A stretch of DNA of 64,000 bases from Boesenbergia rotunda. Lineage: Eukaryota > Streptophyta > Magnoliopsida > Zingiberales > Zingiberaceae. This document shows, piece by piece, positions 1-9,965 of the stretch (positions are counted from its first letter, which is position 1; every line of letters starts with the position of its first letter). The stretch spans positions 315,685 to 379,684 of the forward strand of contig JAGFNQ010006457.1 in assembly GCA_024364735.1 (NCBI GenBank). Reading direction: 5' to 3'. Under the pieces are notes generated by a model, which was not told the origin of the DNA, made no database searches, and saw only the letters and a program-made list of their open reading frames with translations. The translations under genes and the position numbers were made by a program.

Positions 1-266
1 TCGTGTCTAGAGCTTTGGTTGGTGTGTGGTGAGGTTTCTCCACCCACAAGGAGCGACACGTGATAGCCGGAGGTTATCCGGGGAGTGATCCACCGACGGA
101 TTGTTGGATTAGTCACCCGGCCGGGGTGGATACCAACTAAATACGGTTTGTTAGCATTGTATTTATTGTTTTATTTGTATTTCCGCTGCGCTAACAATCT
201 TGTAGGAAGAAGGGGTTCGAAAAGTCGCTATTCACCCCCCCTCTAGCGGACGTCAACGATCTAACA
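1..266 (+). repeat. 5' LTR, 3' part only
   Basis: It aligns with 4600-4866 almost base for base and ends in ...CTAACA just before the primer site. The first ~630 bp of this LTR lie outside the window. The run of C's followed by CTCTAGCG near the end is typical of plant copia LTR ends. Confidence 0.9.
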
Positions 267-268
267 AT

Positions 269-280
269 TGGTATCAGAGC
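269..280 (+). other. Primer binding site (initiator tRNA-Met)
   Basis: TGGTATCAGAGC is complementary to the 3' end of plant initiator tRNA-Met and lies two bases after the LTR end, where minus-strand DNA synthesis starts. Confidence 0.92.
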
Positions 281-331
281 GAGTACCGCTCTTGATCGGA
301 CTAACCGCCGAGGGAGCATACGCTAGAGGAA

Positions 332-1987
332 ATGGAAGGTGAAGGTCCACTTGGGGACGAGATCTACACACCACCGGCCTACGACAATGAAGATTTCGGA
401 TATTGGAAATCGAGAATGGAGACATGGTTGGGCATGGAATGGGAGTGCTTGATAATGATAAATGAGCCCTTCGAAATTCCAAAGGACAAGCACGGCAAGA
501 AGCTTCATCCTAGATATTGGACTCAAGAGCAACAAGCCTATTCCAAGGCAAACGAAAAGGTAATGAGTATTTTAGTAAATCTTTTGCCTAACAATGTTTT
601 GAGTAATGTAGGGAGTTATAAGAATGCATATGAGTTGTGGAATAAATTGGAAGAAGTGCACAAGAACCCTAAAACAACTCAAAGAGTAGAGGAGCCCAAA
701 GGGATGAGTCAAATGGTTCAAGAAAAAGAAAAAGAAGGAGAATTGACCATCTCATCAAGTGAAGTGGAAGAAAAAAGTGAGAGGTCATCCACCTCATCTA
801 GAGAAGAGGAGGAGGTCACCACTTCAAGAATTGAGGGGGAGAAAAGATCTTCACTAATGCAAGAACAAGAGGAAGCATCCACCTCTTCCAAGGTTGAAGA
901 AGAAGACAACCTAGCCTCCACCTCCACCAAAGCCAAATTGAAAGAACATATCACGTGCTTTGGTTGCAATAAAAAGGGGCACTACAAAGACAAGTGCCCA
1001 AAAGGTAAAAGGGAGGTAAAATCTAAACCCACTTCAATTTCGGTTAAATCTAACATGGGTTGTAGGAATAAAGAGGCTCAAGCTAAGAAGAAAATTAGAT
1101 GCTTCACGTGTGGAGAGCTAGGACACTACCACACAAGATGCCCAATGAGTGGAAAGCTCAAGAAAATGGAGCATCTAAGAAGATGGGAGAAAGAAGAGAG
1201 AAGGAAGCAAAGATCACAATACGGAGGGACTACAAGGGTAAGGGAGGTAATTCCTAACCCTAGGTCAATTTGTCATTCAAATCTAAATACCTCCATGAAT
1301 GTTAGAAATAATGCCAATTGTTCATCCATGCATGCTAGATCTCATGAAAACTGCCTAATGGTGCATAACTTTGGTTTTAAATATAATGATAGGACTAAGG
1401 ATAACAAGGTAGATCAATGTTCTAGGAAAAGCATGCATCATGGTAAATCTAGGACCTTTGTATCTAAAGATCATTGCACTAATCCCAAGAAGGGAAGGAA
1501 TGTGCCTAAGAAAATGGGTAGTTCTAGGGATGTCCAAAGTGGATATATGGACTCCAAAATTAAAGGTCTAGAGAGGGAAAATCAAGCCTTGAGGGTAAGG
1601 CTTGATACATTAGAAAAAGCCCTAGAAAGATTCACGGTTGGGTCTAAGGGCTTAGACATGGTGTTGGGTAGCATCAAACCCAACTATGATAGATCGGGAT
1701 TGGGGTACCGATCTAAGACCTCCAAGGGCAATGGAAAGAAGTATGTTGGGAAAACATACAATCTTAGTAAGGAGGGAAGGTCCAAGGATGGCAAGGGAAT
1801 GCCATCCAAGGGTAAAAAGAGTGACCTAACCAAGGACAATGTGTCCAAGGGTAAAAAGGTAAATTTTGTAGATCAAGAGTCACCGGTGGCACACCGGTGT
1901 GGCCTAGTGTGGATGGAGTCACCTAGGGAGGTGACAAAGGCTAAGAGCTCAAGGGGGAGCTCTAGGAGCCTTTGGGGTCCATGGTAA
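332..1987 (+). CDS. Gag-like nucleocapsid protein with two CCHC zinc knuckles
   Basis: This intact 551-residue ORF begins 52 bp after the primer site. Residues ~8-110 resemble the UBN2/DUF4219-type copia gag N-terminus (an aromatic 'YWKSRMETWL'-like start and an 'LWNKLEEVH'-like helix). Residues ~115-200 are a Glu/Ser-rich linker. Two CX2CX4HX4C zinc knuckles follow, C209-C212-H217-C222 and C257-C260-H265-C270, which in this family bind RNA. A short coiled coil lies at ~406-437 and the rest is Lys/Ser/Gly-rich and basic. Known role of the family: packaging element RNA into virus-like particles. The ORF ends before any protease motif. Its intactness in an element without pol suggests gag itself is kept. 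The first ATG in frame after the primer site was taken as start. Confidence 0.85.
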   Translation: MEGEGPLGDEIYTPPAYDNEDFGYWKSRMETWLGMEWECLIMINEPFEIPKDKHGKKLHPRYWTQEQQAYSKANEKVMSILVNLLPNNVLSNVGSYKNAYELWNKLEEVHKNPKTTQRVEEPKGMSQMVQEKEKEGELTISSSEVEEKSERSSTSSREEEEVTTSRIEGEKRSSLMQEQEEASTSSKVEEEDNLASTSTKAKLKEHITCFGCNKKGHYKDKCPKGKREVKSKPTSISVKSNMGCRNKEAQAKKKIRCFTCGELGHYHTRCPMSGKLKKMEHLRRWEKEERRKQRSQYGGTTRVREVIPNPRSICHSNLNTSMNVRNNANCSSMHARSHENCLMVHNFGFKYNDRTKDNKVDQCSRKSMHHGKSRTFVSKDHCTNPKKGRNVPKKMGSSRDVQSGYMDSKIKGLERENQALRVRLDTLEKALERFTVGSKGLDMVLGSIKPNYDRSGLGYRSKTSKGNGKKYVGKTYNLSKEGRSKDGKGMPSKGKKSDLTKDNVSKGKKVNFVDQESPVAHRCGLVWMESPREVTKAKSSRGSSRSLWGPW

Positions 1988-3702
1988 ATGGATCTCAAAA
2001 GTTTCTCCCTTAGGAAATTAGATGAAATATGCCAAAAGGGGGTTGGAAGACTTAGGTAAGTCTTAATCCTAGATTTTGGCACATTAAAAGGAGAATTTAG
2101 GGGGAAAAAGATGAAAAAGAAGAGTTAATTGATAAAATTGAGGTTTAATGGTGGAACACCATATAATTCAATGATATAAATGAGTTGTGATTAAGGAGAA
2201 GGGGATGCATTGAAGAGAAGTGAGAATTAGCACTTTTAGGATGAGCTCATTTGATACTTTTTAGAAGAAGTAGGATTTCGTGCCAATCTTGGGATTTGGA
2301 GTACACTTATTTGGAAACATATTTTTTCCAAGTAGATATTGGCTTCACAAATCTCCCCACGAAATTTCAGAATTTTTGGAGATTTGTAGAATTTTTAGGA
2401 CATTTCTGAAAGTCGGGTTGGAAAACCTGAAATTCAGGTACCAGTCGACTTCCCTGGGGGCAGTCGACTGGTAAGAGCCCAGAAACATTCTGTGAGTTTT
2501 GGGAGTCGACTGCCACAGGGGCAGTCGACTGGTCTGTAGGCTGAAATGAAAATAGGTGTATTGGACAATCAAAATTACAAATTTGGATTATAGGATATGG
2601 ATGTGGATTTAAAGTCTTAATTATGATCTCATATTCCTTACATGAAGTGTTATCTCATGGGTTAATAAGGATTTATTGATATTTTGAAAATCAAGGAAGA
2701 TTGATAAAGTTTTCCTAAGTATCTAAGATTTAGAGGTTAAACAGGGAACATTGAGGACAATTCCATGTGTCGAATTATGATGGGTAGAGTTGACAAACAC
2801 ATGGGATTAGAAATGAATTTAAAAGTTGATACTTAATGCAAAATCCTTAAGAAACTTAGATGTGTACCAAAAGTCAAGCACACTTGATATTTCCATGATA
2901 TCATATTTTTCTAGGATAGGGTATATCCTAGCAAGTGTGCTTGCAAACTTTAGAGTTTTTAGATGTTGTTGAGTTCTTATTGACACTAGGGATAAGGGTG
3001 CTTGGGGAGCAAGCCTTTAATGGTGTTCAAAAGGAAAAGAACTCGGGTGTTAGGTTGGGAAGAACCTAACTTGGTGTTAGGAGGTTAAGTTGGGTAGAAC
3101 TTAACCCTTTGAAAATGAAAATTGGGAGAAGTCATGGGTTAAGGGGGAGGTTGTCTCCTATTTGCCTTAATTTTCATAAGAAAACTTTTGGGGTTTGTAC
3201 CAAACTTGGGAATGAGGATAGATACATGGTGAAATGTATTTTTCCCAAGTAGGTATGGGTACCACAAAGTTCTCCACGAAATTTGGAAATTTTTGGAGAT
3301 TTGTGGAATTTCTGGCGCGTTTATGAAATTCGGCCAGAAAACTGATTATCAGAGTATCAGTCGACTGCCCTGAGGGCAGTCGACTGGTCAGGGCTGATGT
3401 GGGTATCCAGCAGCTGACTTGGGTCCGAGTGATTAAAAACAAGTGTATGGGGGGTTGGTACACGCTGTTTAGGACCATTTGGGATTAAAAGAATCAATAA
3501 TTGGGAGAGATGTTGGGTTTAAGTGGGAAACCAAACATACCTTTGCTAGAAACCCTAGGTTTAGGGGAGCTAAGATTAAGGGGGAGCATGATTGCTCCAT
3601 TCTTGGCGTAAGGGGAACCTTGGAGAGGTTCTTAAAAAGTCTTTGTAAGTCCAATGTAGGGGGAGCTCGGGAAAAGCCTTAAAATGCCCATTTTGGTGAA
3701 AA
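1988..3702 (+). other. Non-coding internal region with an internal duplication
   Basis: There is no credible coding sequence here. Blocks around 2280-2535 and 3180-3420 are diverged copies of each other: both run through 'CAAGTAG', 'CCACGAAATTT' and 'TTTTTGGAGATTTGT' and end in CAGTCGACTG palindromes. Two perfect hairpins lie at 3049-3070 (GTTAGGTT/AACCTAAC) and 3083-3106 (GGTTAAGTT/AACTTAACC), with near-identical six-base loops. Confidence 0.7.
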
Positions 3703-3843
3703 GTCCTAACTTGGAGAGTTAGGTGGGTAAAAGTCCTAGCTTGGAGGGCTAGGTGTAGAAAATCCTAACTTGAGGGTTAGGTGGTGAAAATCCTAACTTG
3801 GAGAGTTAGGTGGTAAAAAGTCCTAACTTGGAGGGTTAGGTGT
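3703..3843 (+). repeat. Tandem array of five small hairpins
   Basis: Five units of ~28-30 bp, each a 6-bp stem around a loop near TTGGAGG. Four units have arms CCTAAC/GTTAGG and one has CCTAGC/GCTAGG, a change on both arms that keeps pairing. Units are separated by A-rich GTGG(T/G)AAAA-like spacers. The array lies just upstream of the polypurine tract. Confidence 0.85.
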
Positions 3844-3954
3844 GGGATGTCCTGGGATAGGATCCATTTTTGCATTGCATATGCATTTGTTTAGCATGGT
3901 TTTTGCTATTGACTACTATCTTATTTCCCTAACTTAAACGGATTGCCAAATATC

Positions 3955-3968
3955 AAAAAGGGGGAGAT
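3955..3968 (+). other. Polypurine tract
   Basis: The purine run AAAAAGGGGGAGAT directly precedes the TGTTGG start of the 3' LTR, the expected place for plus-strand priming. Confidence 0.85.
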
Positions 3969-4866
3969 TGTTGGAGCAATCGGCCCTAAGATGGTCCGGA
4001 GTGACCATGGGTTTTGATGTTTGGGCAAAGGGTTTAAGTTAGGTTTACCCTTGTATTTGATATGCGTATGTTGAGTGTGCAGGTTGTACAGGTTACGCAT
4101 ATGGACTTGACTGGACGGCCTCGGTACGGTGAAGGATGGCATGGAGGCAAGCTGGAGGCTTGCGTGCGCATCCGAGGGACTTTGGACAGCAGGGACGATG
4201 AGCTGATGGGCGCGGACTTCGAGACATGCGTGAAGGATGGCATGGAGGCAAGCTGGAGGCTTGCGTGCATCCGAGGGACGGGAGCCGAAGATGAAGAGGG
4301 CGCGAAGGCAACAGTCGAGGCTGCGGATGAGGAGTCAGTCGAGTCGTGAGGATCGAGTGCTGTGTGAATGTACTCGGGAAAGGGTTCAGCTAGGGACCAG
4401 TCGACTGCCCTGGGGGCAGTCGACTGGTGCCAGCCAAATTCGACCGTTACACCCCAACGTTCGAATTTTAGCCAGCTCACCAGTCACCTACCAGTCGACT
4501 GGTAGCGAGAAATCAGCCCCGAGTCCTATTTAAAGAGGACGTCGTGGTGGCTGAGTTTCTTGACGAAACTTGTTCTGGTTAAGGGCAAGTTAGTAGTCTT
4601 CGTGTCTAGAGCTTTGGTTGGTGTTGTAGTGAGGTTTCTCCACCCACAAGGAGCGACACGTGATAGCCGGAGGTTATCCGGGGAGTGATCCACCGACGGA
4701 TTGTTGGATTAGTCACCCGGCCGGGGTGGATACCAACTAAATACGGTTTGTTAGCATTGTATTTATTGTTTTATTTGTATTTCTGCTGCGCTAACAATCT
4801 TGTAGGAAGAAGGGGTTCGAAAAATCGCTATTCACCCCCCCTCTAGCGGACGTCAACGATCTAACA
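3969..4866 (+). repeat. 3' LTR
   Basis: It starts TGTTGGAGCAAT and ends ...CTAACA (898 bp). A likely TATA box, CTATTTAAAG, is at 4526-4535. Two palindromes lie upstream of it: 4396-4428 has perfect 15-bp arms beginning ACCAGTCGACTG around a 3-base loop, and 4490-4503 is ACCAGTCGACTGGT. It also holds a duplicated 'GGATGGCATGGAGGCAAGC' stretch at about 4133 and 4216. Confidence 0.88.
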
Positions 4867-5014
4867 GATACCAACTAAATCTGAGGCGTTAGCATTGGTT
4901 AGTCTTTGTTCTTATTATTTTATTTGTATTTCCGCTGTGCTAACATCTTGTAGAGAACGAAGACATCAAAATACGCTATTCACCCCCCTCTAGCGTACGG
5001 CATCGATCCTAACA
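4867..5014 (+). repeat. End fragment of a related, older copia LTR
   Basis: It begins GATACCAACTAAAT, as in the middle of the adjacent LTR, and ends in the same C-rich/CTCTAGCG motif with ...CCTAACA. It is probably the LTR into which the upstream element inserted; the matching left half is outside the window. Confidence 0.65.
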
Positions 5015-5481
5015 TATTTTGTTTTGGACTAACATGATTTTGCAGGGTTCAAACTGTAAAAATAGCCTCGGATAAATAGTACCCGAGACGTCTCAGGTGG
5101 GACTGGAGGCGCCTTCAAGGAAGTGAAGGCGCCTCCACAAAGCTGTGCGGTGGATAGAGTTTTCAACCTTCGCCTGAGTTGGGAACTGAGGCGCCTCACT
5201 TCGAGACTGAGGTGCCTTACAAAGGATAAACAACGAGGATGCAGGATTCGGATCTATGATATACTTCACTTGATCTGAGGAGCCTCAAATGTCCTTTATA
5301 AGGACAGTTTTGCGAGACCCAAAGGAACATAACTAACAACTGCGCTTGAGCACTTGCAATCTTCTGCTTCCTCGTCTTCCTGCTGCGACTCTAGTATGAC
5401 TCGACTATGACCGACCACTGCAGGAAGACCAACGCCAACACACAAGCCCAATTGACATTCTACGATAGTGTTGATTACGAG
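5015..5481 (+). repeat. LTR fragment with GGCGCC palindromes and a TATA-centred palindrome
   Basis: No gene is present. A perfect 12-bp-arm hairpin GGAGGCGCCTTC/GAAGGCGCCTCC spans 5105-5136. GTCCTTTATAAGGAC at 5291-5305 is a perfect palindrome with the likely TATA box in its centre. This layout (palindromes, TATA, then untranslated leader) fits the U3-R part of an LTR truncated by the Tat-type element that follows. Confidence 0.5.
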
Positions 5482-6233
5482 TGATGGGGTTGAATACCCT
5501 GTGGGGGATACAGGGGCTGAAGAAGTTGTGTGGTAAAATCTACCAAGCCGGAACGACTCCCTTGTTGCAACACCCGAGACCCTCCCGGGAAAGGGGACCC
5601 AAAAGCCAACTCGAGTAGTTATAACCCCGGAGCTAGCTTTAGGAAGACACACCTCCCGAGTTCACCTTGGGAATAAGTCCCCGAGAGCACCTCGGAGAGA
5701 CGAATGCCCGAGACCCCCGGGCCAAAGAACCCCGGGATCACCTTGGGGTGGTGGGGCCCAAGGAATACTCAAGCAGAGGTCCATTTTCCGCAGATCAGCG
5801 AGTCATCCTCATCCATTATGACGGAGTAATTACTACCCATGATTAGCGGCCATAAAGGCCTTAATTATCGCAATGGCCTGGATGGAGGAATCGTGGCGAC
5901 CGTTACCAGGGTGAACCATTAACCGATAACCATGGGGACTTGACGAGGATCGTGGGTGCTCGCGGATGGACGCCGCAGGTATAAAAAGTATTCTAACCCC
6001 TCCGATAAAGGGGTTATGCACTCTCTAAGACTCATACATCTTTCTGCTTAATACTTCTCCTCTCCATCGAGGCACTGACTTGAGTGTCGGAGTGGGCTCC
6101 GTCGGACAACCTCCGGCGTGTTCCCCTAACGCTCGTGTTGATCTCGCAGGGTGTAAAGTTCCTCCCCTCCCGTCAGCATCCACGTGGGCTGACCCTCGGT
6201 GACTGGCTATCGACGTTGATTCCTTCCGGAACA
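5482..6233 (+). repeat. Tat-type 5' LTR
   Basis: It begins TGATGGGGTTGAATACC and ends ...CCGGAACA. Its first ~240 bp match 19916-20154. 'GGTATAAAAAG' near 5980 is the likely TATA box. Confidence 0.78.
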
Positions 6234-6237
6234 AGTT

Positions 6238-6252
6238 TGGTGTCGTCTGTGG
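6238..6252 (+). other. Primer binding site of the Tat-type element
   Basis: TGGTGTCGTCTGTGG lies four bases after the LTR end and resembles the TGGYGYCGTCTGTGG primer sites usual in Tat elements; it is not the iMet site used by the other elements here. Confidence 0.65.
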
Positions 6253-6282
6253 AAAACCAGTCAAGCACCCGAAGGTGTACCG

Positions 6283-6672
6283 ATGGCAGAGCCCGCGGGA
6301 GAACCCATGACCCTGACGAAGGAGGAACTTGATCGCCGAAGAGCTACCACCATCGGAGAAATGCTCCGGCATCCACTAGGGGAACCCTTCGATTCTCCAC
6401 GAGAGGCCTTGGATCGAAGGGATACCCTCGCGATCAACTTAGATCCCACTTACAGGGCCCCACCGGAATTCCGCGAAGTCTTGCAAGTGGATCTCGTCGA
6501 CCCGCGAGAGGATGAAGGACCCAAGGAAGAATGGAGAGAGGTCGAGAGCGAGGAAGTGCAGATTCACCCTCAACATGGAGGGGGAGTTACGCGGATTGCC
6601 CTCGACCTTGCGCCAGAACTAAGAAGTCGTCTCGTAGATTGCCTGCGGAGCCACAAGGATGTCTTCGCCTGA
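6283..6672 (+). pseudogene. Gag/pol junction remnant of the Tat-type element
   Basis: A 129-residue ORF starts 30 bp after the primer site but lacks a gag capsid domain, zinc knuckle and protease. Its C-terminal part (LAPELRSRLVDCLRSHKDVFA) is the linker that in gypsy polyproteins directly precedes reverse transcriptase. It ends in TGA where the family usually has Trp (TGG), a G-to-A change. The element thus seems to have lost gag and protease by internal deletion, leaving the start of the ORF fused to the pol linker. Confidence 0.65.
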
Positions 6673-8420
6673 GCCACCGAAGAAATCAAAGGGGTTCCAC
6701 CGGCGTTAGCCATGCATCATCTGCATGTTACCCCGGGAGCCCGGCCTGTGAAGCAGAAACGAAGGCACTTTTCACCAGTGCAAGATAAGGCTATCCGAGA
6801 CGAGGTTCAGAAGTTGCTAAAAGCCGGACACATCAGAGAAGTTCAATTCCCGGCTTGGTTGGCTAATGTAGTCCTCATCCCTAAGCCGGGAGGTAAATGG
6901 CGGGTCTGCATCGACTTTCGTGATTTGAATAAAGCTTGCTCCAAAGATTGTTATCCCCTGCCTCGAATAGACCGGTTAGTGGACTCTACAGCTGGTTGTG
7001 AGTTTATCTCAATGTTGGATGCCTACCAAGGTTACTACCAAGTCCCACTCGCTCTCGAGGAACAGGAGACAGTCAATTTTATGACGGCCGACGACACATA
7101 TTGTTAATGTCATGCATTTCGGTTTGCGCAACGTCGGAGCCACGTACCAGCGGATGATGGACAAAGTCTTCAGACACCAGATCGAGAGAAACATTGAGGT
7201 GTACGTGGACGATATCCTAGTCAAGACTGACAAAGGAGGCGACATGATAGCTGACTTGGAAGAAACATTCGCCACCCTAAGGTCCAATAGATTGAAATTG
7301 AACCCCGCTAAGTGTTTGTTTGGGGTAAAAAGCGGCCGGTTCCTGGGTTACATGGTGACAGAGAGGGGGATTGAGGCCAATTCGGAAAAAGTGAAAGCTA
7401 TTCTGGATGTGCCACCCCCTCGCAATTTCAAGGAGGTACAACGGCTGAATGAAAGAATCACGGCGCTGTCTAGATTCATCTCCAAATCCACAGATAAGAC
7501 CCTGCCATTCTTCAAGATTCTGAGAAAGGCAGCCAAGTTCGAGTGGGACGAACAATGTGAGAAAGCCTTTACATAGTTGAAGACTTATCTCATCAGTCTC
7601 CCCATCCTCTACAAATCGGTGGAAGGGGAGACCTTGTTTGTCTACCTGTCGGCCGCAGAACAAGCGGTAGGCTCGGCGCTCGTTCGAGAACAAGATCGGG
7701 TGCAATATCCCGTATATTTCTTTGGATATCTTCTAAAAGACGCCGAAATGCGATACACCATGATGGAGAAACTGGCTTATGCCTTGGTCTTAATGGCCGG
7801 AGGTTAAGGCTGTATTTCTTAGCACATCCCATTGTGATCCTCACCAACAGCCTGCTCGCCTGAGTCCTCACTAATCTCGAAGCTTCGGGCTGGTTGATCA
7901 AATGGACGACAGAGTTAAGTGAATACGGCATCGAGTATCAGCTTCGCATCGCTATCAAGGCACAAGCTCTCTCAGACATTATGTTGGAGACCGTCCCGGA
8001 GGCCGAGGCCGAAGGAATGTGGAAGATCTATGTTGATGGGTCCTCCAACAGCCAGCATAGCGGGGTTGGAGTGTTAATGGTTTCCCCTCGGGGAGACACA
8101 TTACATTTGTCCATCCGGCTCCGCTTCAAAGCTACCAACAATGAAGCCGAGTACGAGGCGATCCTAGCGGGCTTATAAGAAGCTAAGCACATGGGGGCCA
8201 GTCGGGTTACTGTATATTCAGACTCTCAGCTGGTGGCGCAGTAGGTAAAGGGTGATTTTGAAGTCAGGTGCGAGCGCCTGCAAAAATATGTAGCCCTTTA
8301 CGAACAGCTGAAGGCCTCCTTCGTGGAGGTTATCCTGTAGAAGATTTCTAGGACTGACAATCTTCGGGCCGATGAGCTAGCCAAACTGGCTAGCTCCATC
8401 TCCACCTGGCAGCTAAATGA
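6673..8420 (+). pseudogene. Broken gypsy pol: reverse transcriptase, RNase H, archaeal-type RNase H
   Basis: Reverse transcriptase is readable from ~6712 (KPGGKWRVCIDFRDLNKA-like motif near 6880-6940) through the catalytic YVDD at 7202-7213. The frame breaks near 7105 and at a TAG near 7575. RNase H follows (7577-~7985), broken again near 7805. A second RNase H starts with YVDGSSN near 8029 and keeps the D, E (NNEAEYEA), D (YSDSQL) and D (ADELAKLAS) catalytic positions, with in-frame stops near 8176, 8241 and 8338. RNase H degrades template RNA during copying. The integrase that should follow is absent; the sequence runs into a 67-bp tandem array instead. This is a dead copy. Confidence 0.85.
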
Positions 8421-8516
8421 ACCTAGTGCCATAGAGGGGACGGTAGTGCAGATTGGAGAGGAAGCCGGAGGCGACACCCGGATTGATTGGAGGGATCCCT
8501 ACGTGGCATTCCTGTG

Positions 8517-8586
8517 TAACCCTACTGCCTCTCGGTGAGTAGGCTTGGCCTCGGTGCTGCACATGCCCGGCCAAGAGCTGAAAAAC
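8517..8586 (+). repeat. First unit of the 67-bp tandem array
   Basis: One unit (CCTACTGCCTCTCGGTGAG...) of the array found again at 15576-16620. The nested copia element separates it from the rest. AAAAC at 8582-8586 is the left target duplication. Confidence 0.8.
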
Positions 8587-9951
8587 TGTTGGTGCAGGAA
8601 GCACCATATCGAACCTTGTTTTGATATTGGCAAAGGATTCAAAGTTAAGTACTATTTGTGATCTAACGAAGTTACTCAAGTGTGCAAAAAGAAGTCTTAG
8701 CGAAGGACTGCTAGGCACCTGGCGAAGGACTGCCAGGAAATAAAGTCCTAGCGAAGGGCTGCTAGGCACCTGGCGAAGGACTGCCAGGAAACAAAGACCT
8801 GGCGAAGGGCTGCTAGGCAGCTGGCGAAGGATTGTCAGGAAATAAAGACCTGGCGAAGGGCTGCTAGGCACCTGGCGAAGGACTGCCAGGAAACAAAGAC
8901 CTGGCGAAGGGATGCTAGGCACCTAGCGAAGGACTGCTGGGCAAAAGTCCAATCGGAGGAGCCAGTTGGCAATAGGTAAATTCTCCTGAGAGGAGTAGGT
9001 GAGGACGCGTTCCCCGTCGAGGGAACAGTAGGCGTCGATTCGACCTAGGGTTCCATTTTGGAGACCCGAAGTCAGAACCAAGACAACTACGACTGTAAAA
9101 TTCACTAACATTCTTGCTTTGTGTTGTTTGGTACTAACCTTGGATGCAGGACCGAAGGAACAAGTTTCTGCAGCTCAGAACTCCCTAAAGGAGAGGGGCA
9201 GATAGCTGGGCAGGGCGCCCCGGAGGTCCCGGGCGCCCCAAGGTGAAGGCAAAATAAGTTGAGCAAGAAAACGCTTCGGAAGCTCACTGGGCCAGGCGCC
9301 CCCAAGCTCCCGGGCGCCCCGGATGCCTCGGGCGCCCTGGGTCCAAGCCAACGAAGCAACCAAAGTCTATCCAGCCGAGAAGCCAGCAGATTGGGTCAAC
9401 CGGGGCGCCCCCTGTGTCCCAGGCGCCCCTGTCAAACCTCGAGCCCGATCCTGGAGGGATAAGGGCTGACCGAGAGGTTTATGGATCGAGTGACACGCGG
9501 AGGGCGCCCCCAACGTCCAGGGCGCCCCCAGGTGCACTATATAAGGGGCTCGACCCCCAACGCTTCGATACACAGTTTTTCAACGCCTCAATACTCTTCG
9601 CTCAAGCGCTCTGCTCGGAAACTTCTGATCTCAAGGTTCTAGCGCCGACGACGACCCTAAGCACCGAAGAACGATCCACACCGGGCGTCGGTAACGAAGA
9701 GTTAGATTTTTGTTTTTACTGCACTATTACTGTACAACTTCTTGTAATAACTTGCGCGATTATAATATTGCCCGCAGTAAACGGTCAAGGACCGTGGGCC
9801 TTGGAGTAGGAGCCGACCGCGACTCCGAACCAAGTAAAAAATCTTGTGTTCGCGTTTGTTTTTCTTTATTTCCGCTGCGTAATTTCTCTCAATCTAATCC
9901 GAAACGATTTACGATATTCACCCCCCTCTATTGTATTCTATCGATCCAACA
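8587..9951 (+). repeat. 5' LTR of the nested copia element
   Basis: It starts TGTTGGTGCAGGAAGCACC (itself a hairpin GGTGC/GCACC) and ends ...GATCCAACA. It holds a hairpin array at ~8697-8955, GGGCGCCC-rich palindromes at ~9218-9540 and a TATATAAGG TATA box at ~9538. It is ~87 bp longer than the 3' LTR, mainly through extra repeat units and palindrome sequence. Confidence 0.88.
8697..8955 (+). repeat. Hairpin array CCTRGC-GAAGGRCT-GCYAGG
   Basis: About ten hairpins in tandem. Units CCTAGC/GCTAGG and CCTGGC/GCCAGG alternate around the loop GAAGGACT or GAAGGGCT. Some units carry one G-T or mismatch pair. The same array, shorter, is at 14399-14595. Confidence 0.82.
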
Positions 9952-9953
9952 AG

Positions 9954-9965
9954 TGGTATCAGAGC
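9954..9965 (+). other. Primer binding site (initiator tRNA-Met)
   Basis: TGGTATCAGAGC two bases after the 5' LTR end. Confidence 0.92.

Larger units (their letters stand above)
1..4866 (+). mobile_element. Copia-type, gag-only LTR retrotransposon (5' LTR cut by window edge)
   Basis: Two LTR copies bracket an internal region that begins with an initiator-Met tRNA primer site and ends with a polypurine tract. The only long ORF is a gag-like protein; no protease, integrase, reverse transcriptase or RNase H can be read in the roughly 2 kb between gag and the 3' LTR. The element would therefore depend on another element for copying, as known for plant terminal-repeat elements that keep only gag. 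The visible 266 bp of 5' LTR and the matching end of the 3' LTR differ at only a few positions, so the insertion is fairly young. The base after the 3' LTR starts an older related LTR end, so it seems to have inserted into a relative. Confidence 0.88.

Noticed and set aside
6673..8420. Endogenous pararetrovirus reverse transcriptase
   Set aside because: Flanking LTRs, a Tat-type primer site and a second archaeal-type RNase H point to Ty3/gypsy; no movement protein is seen.
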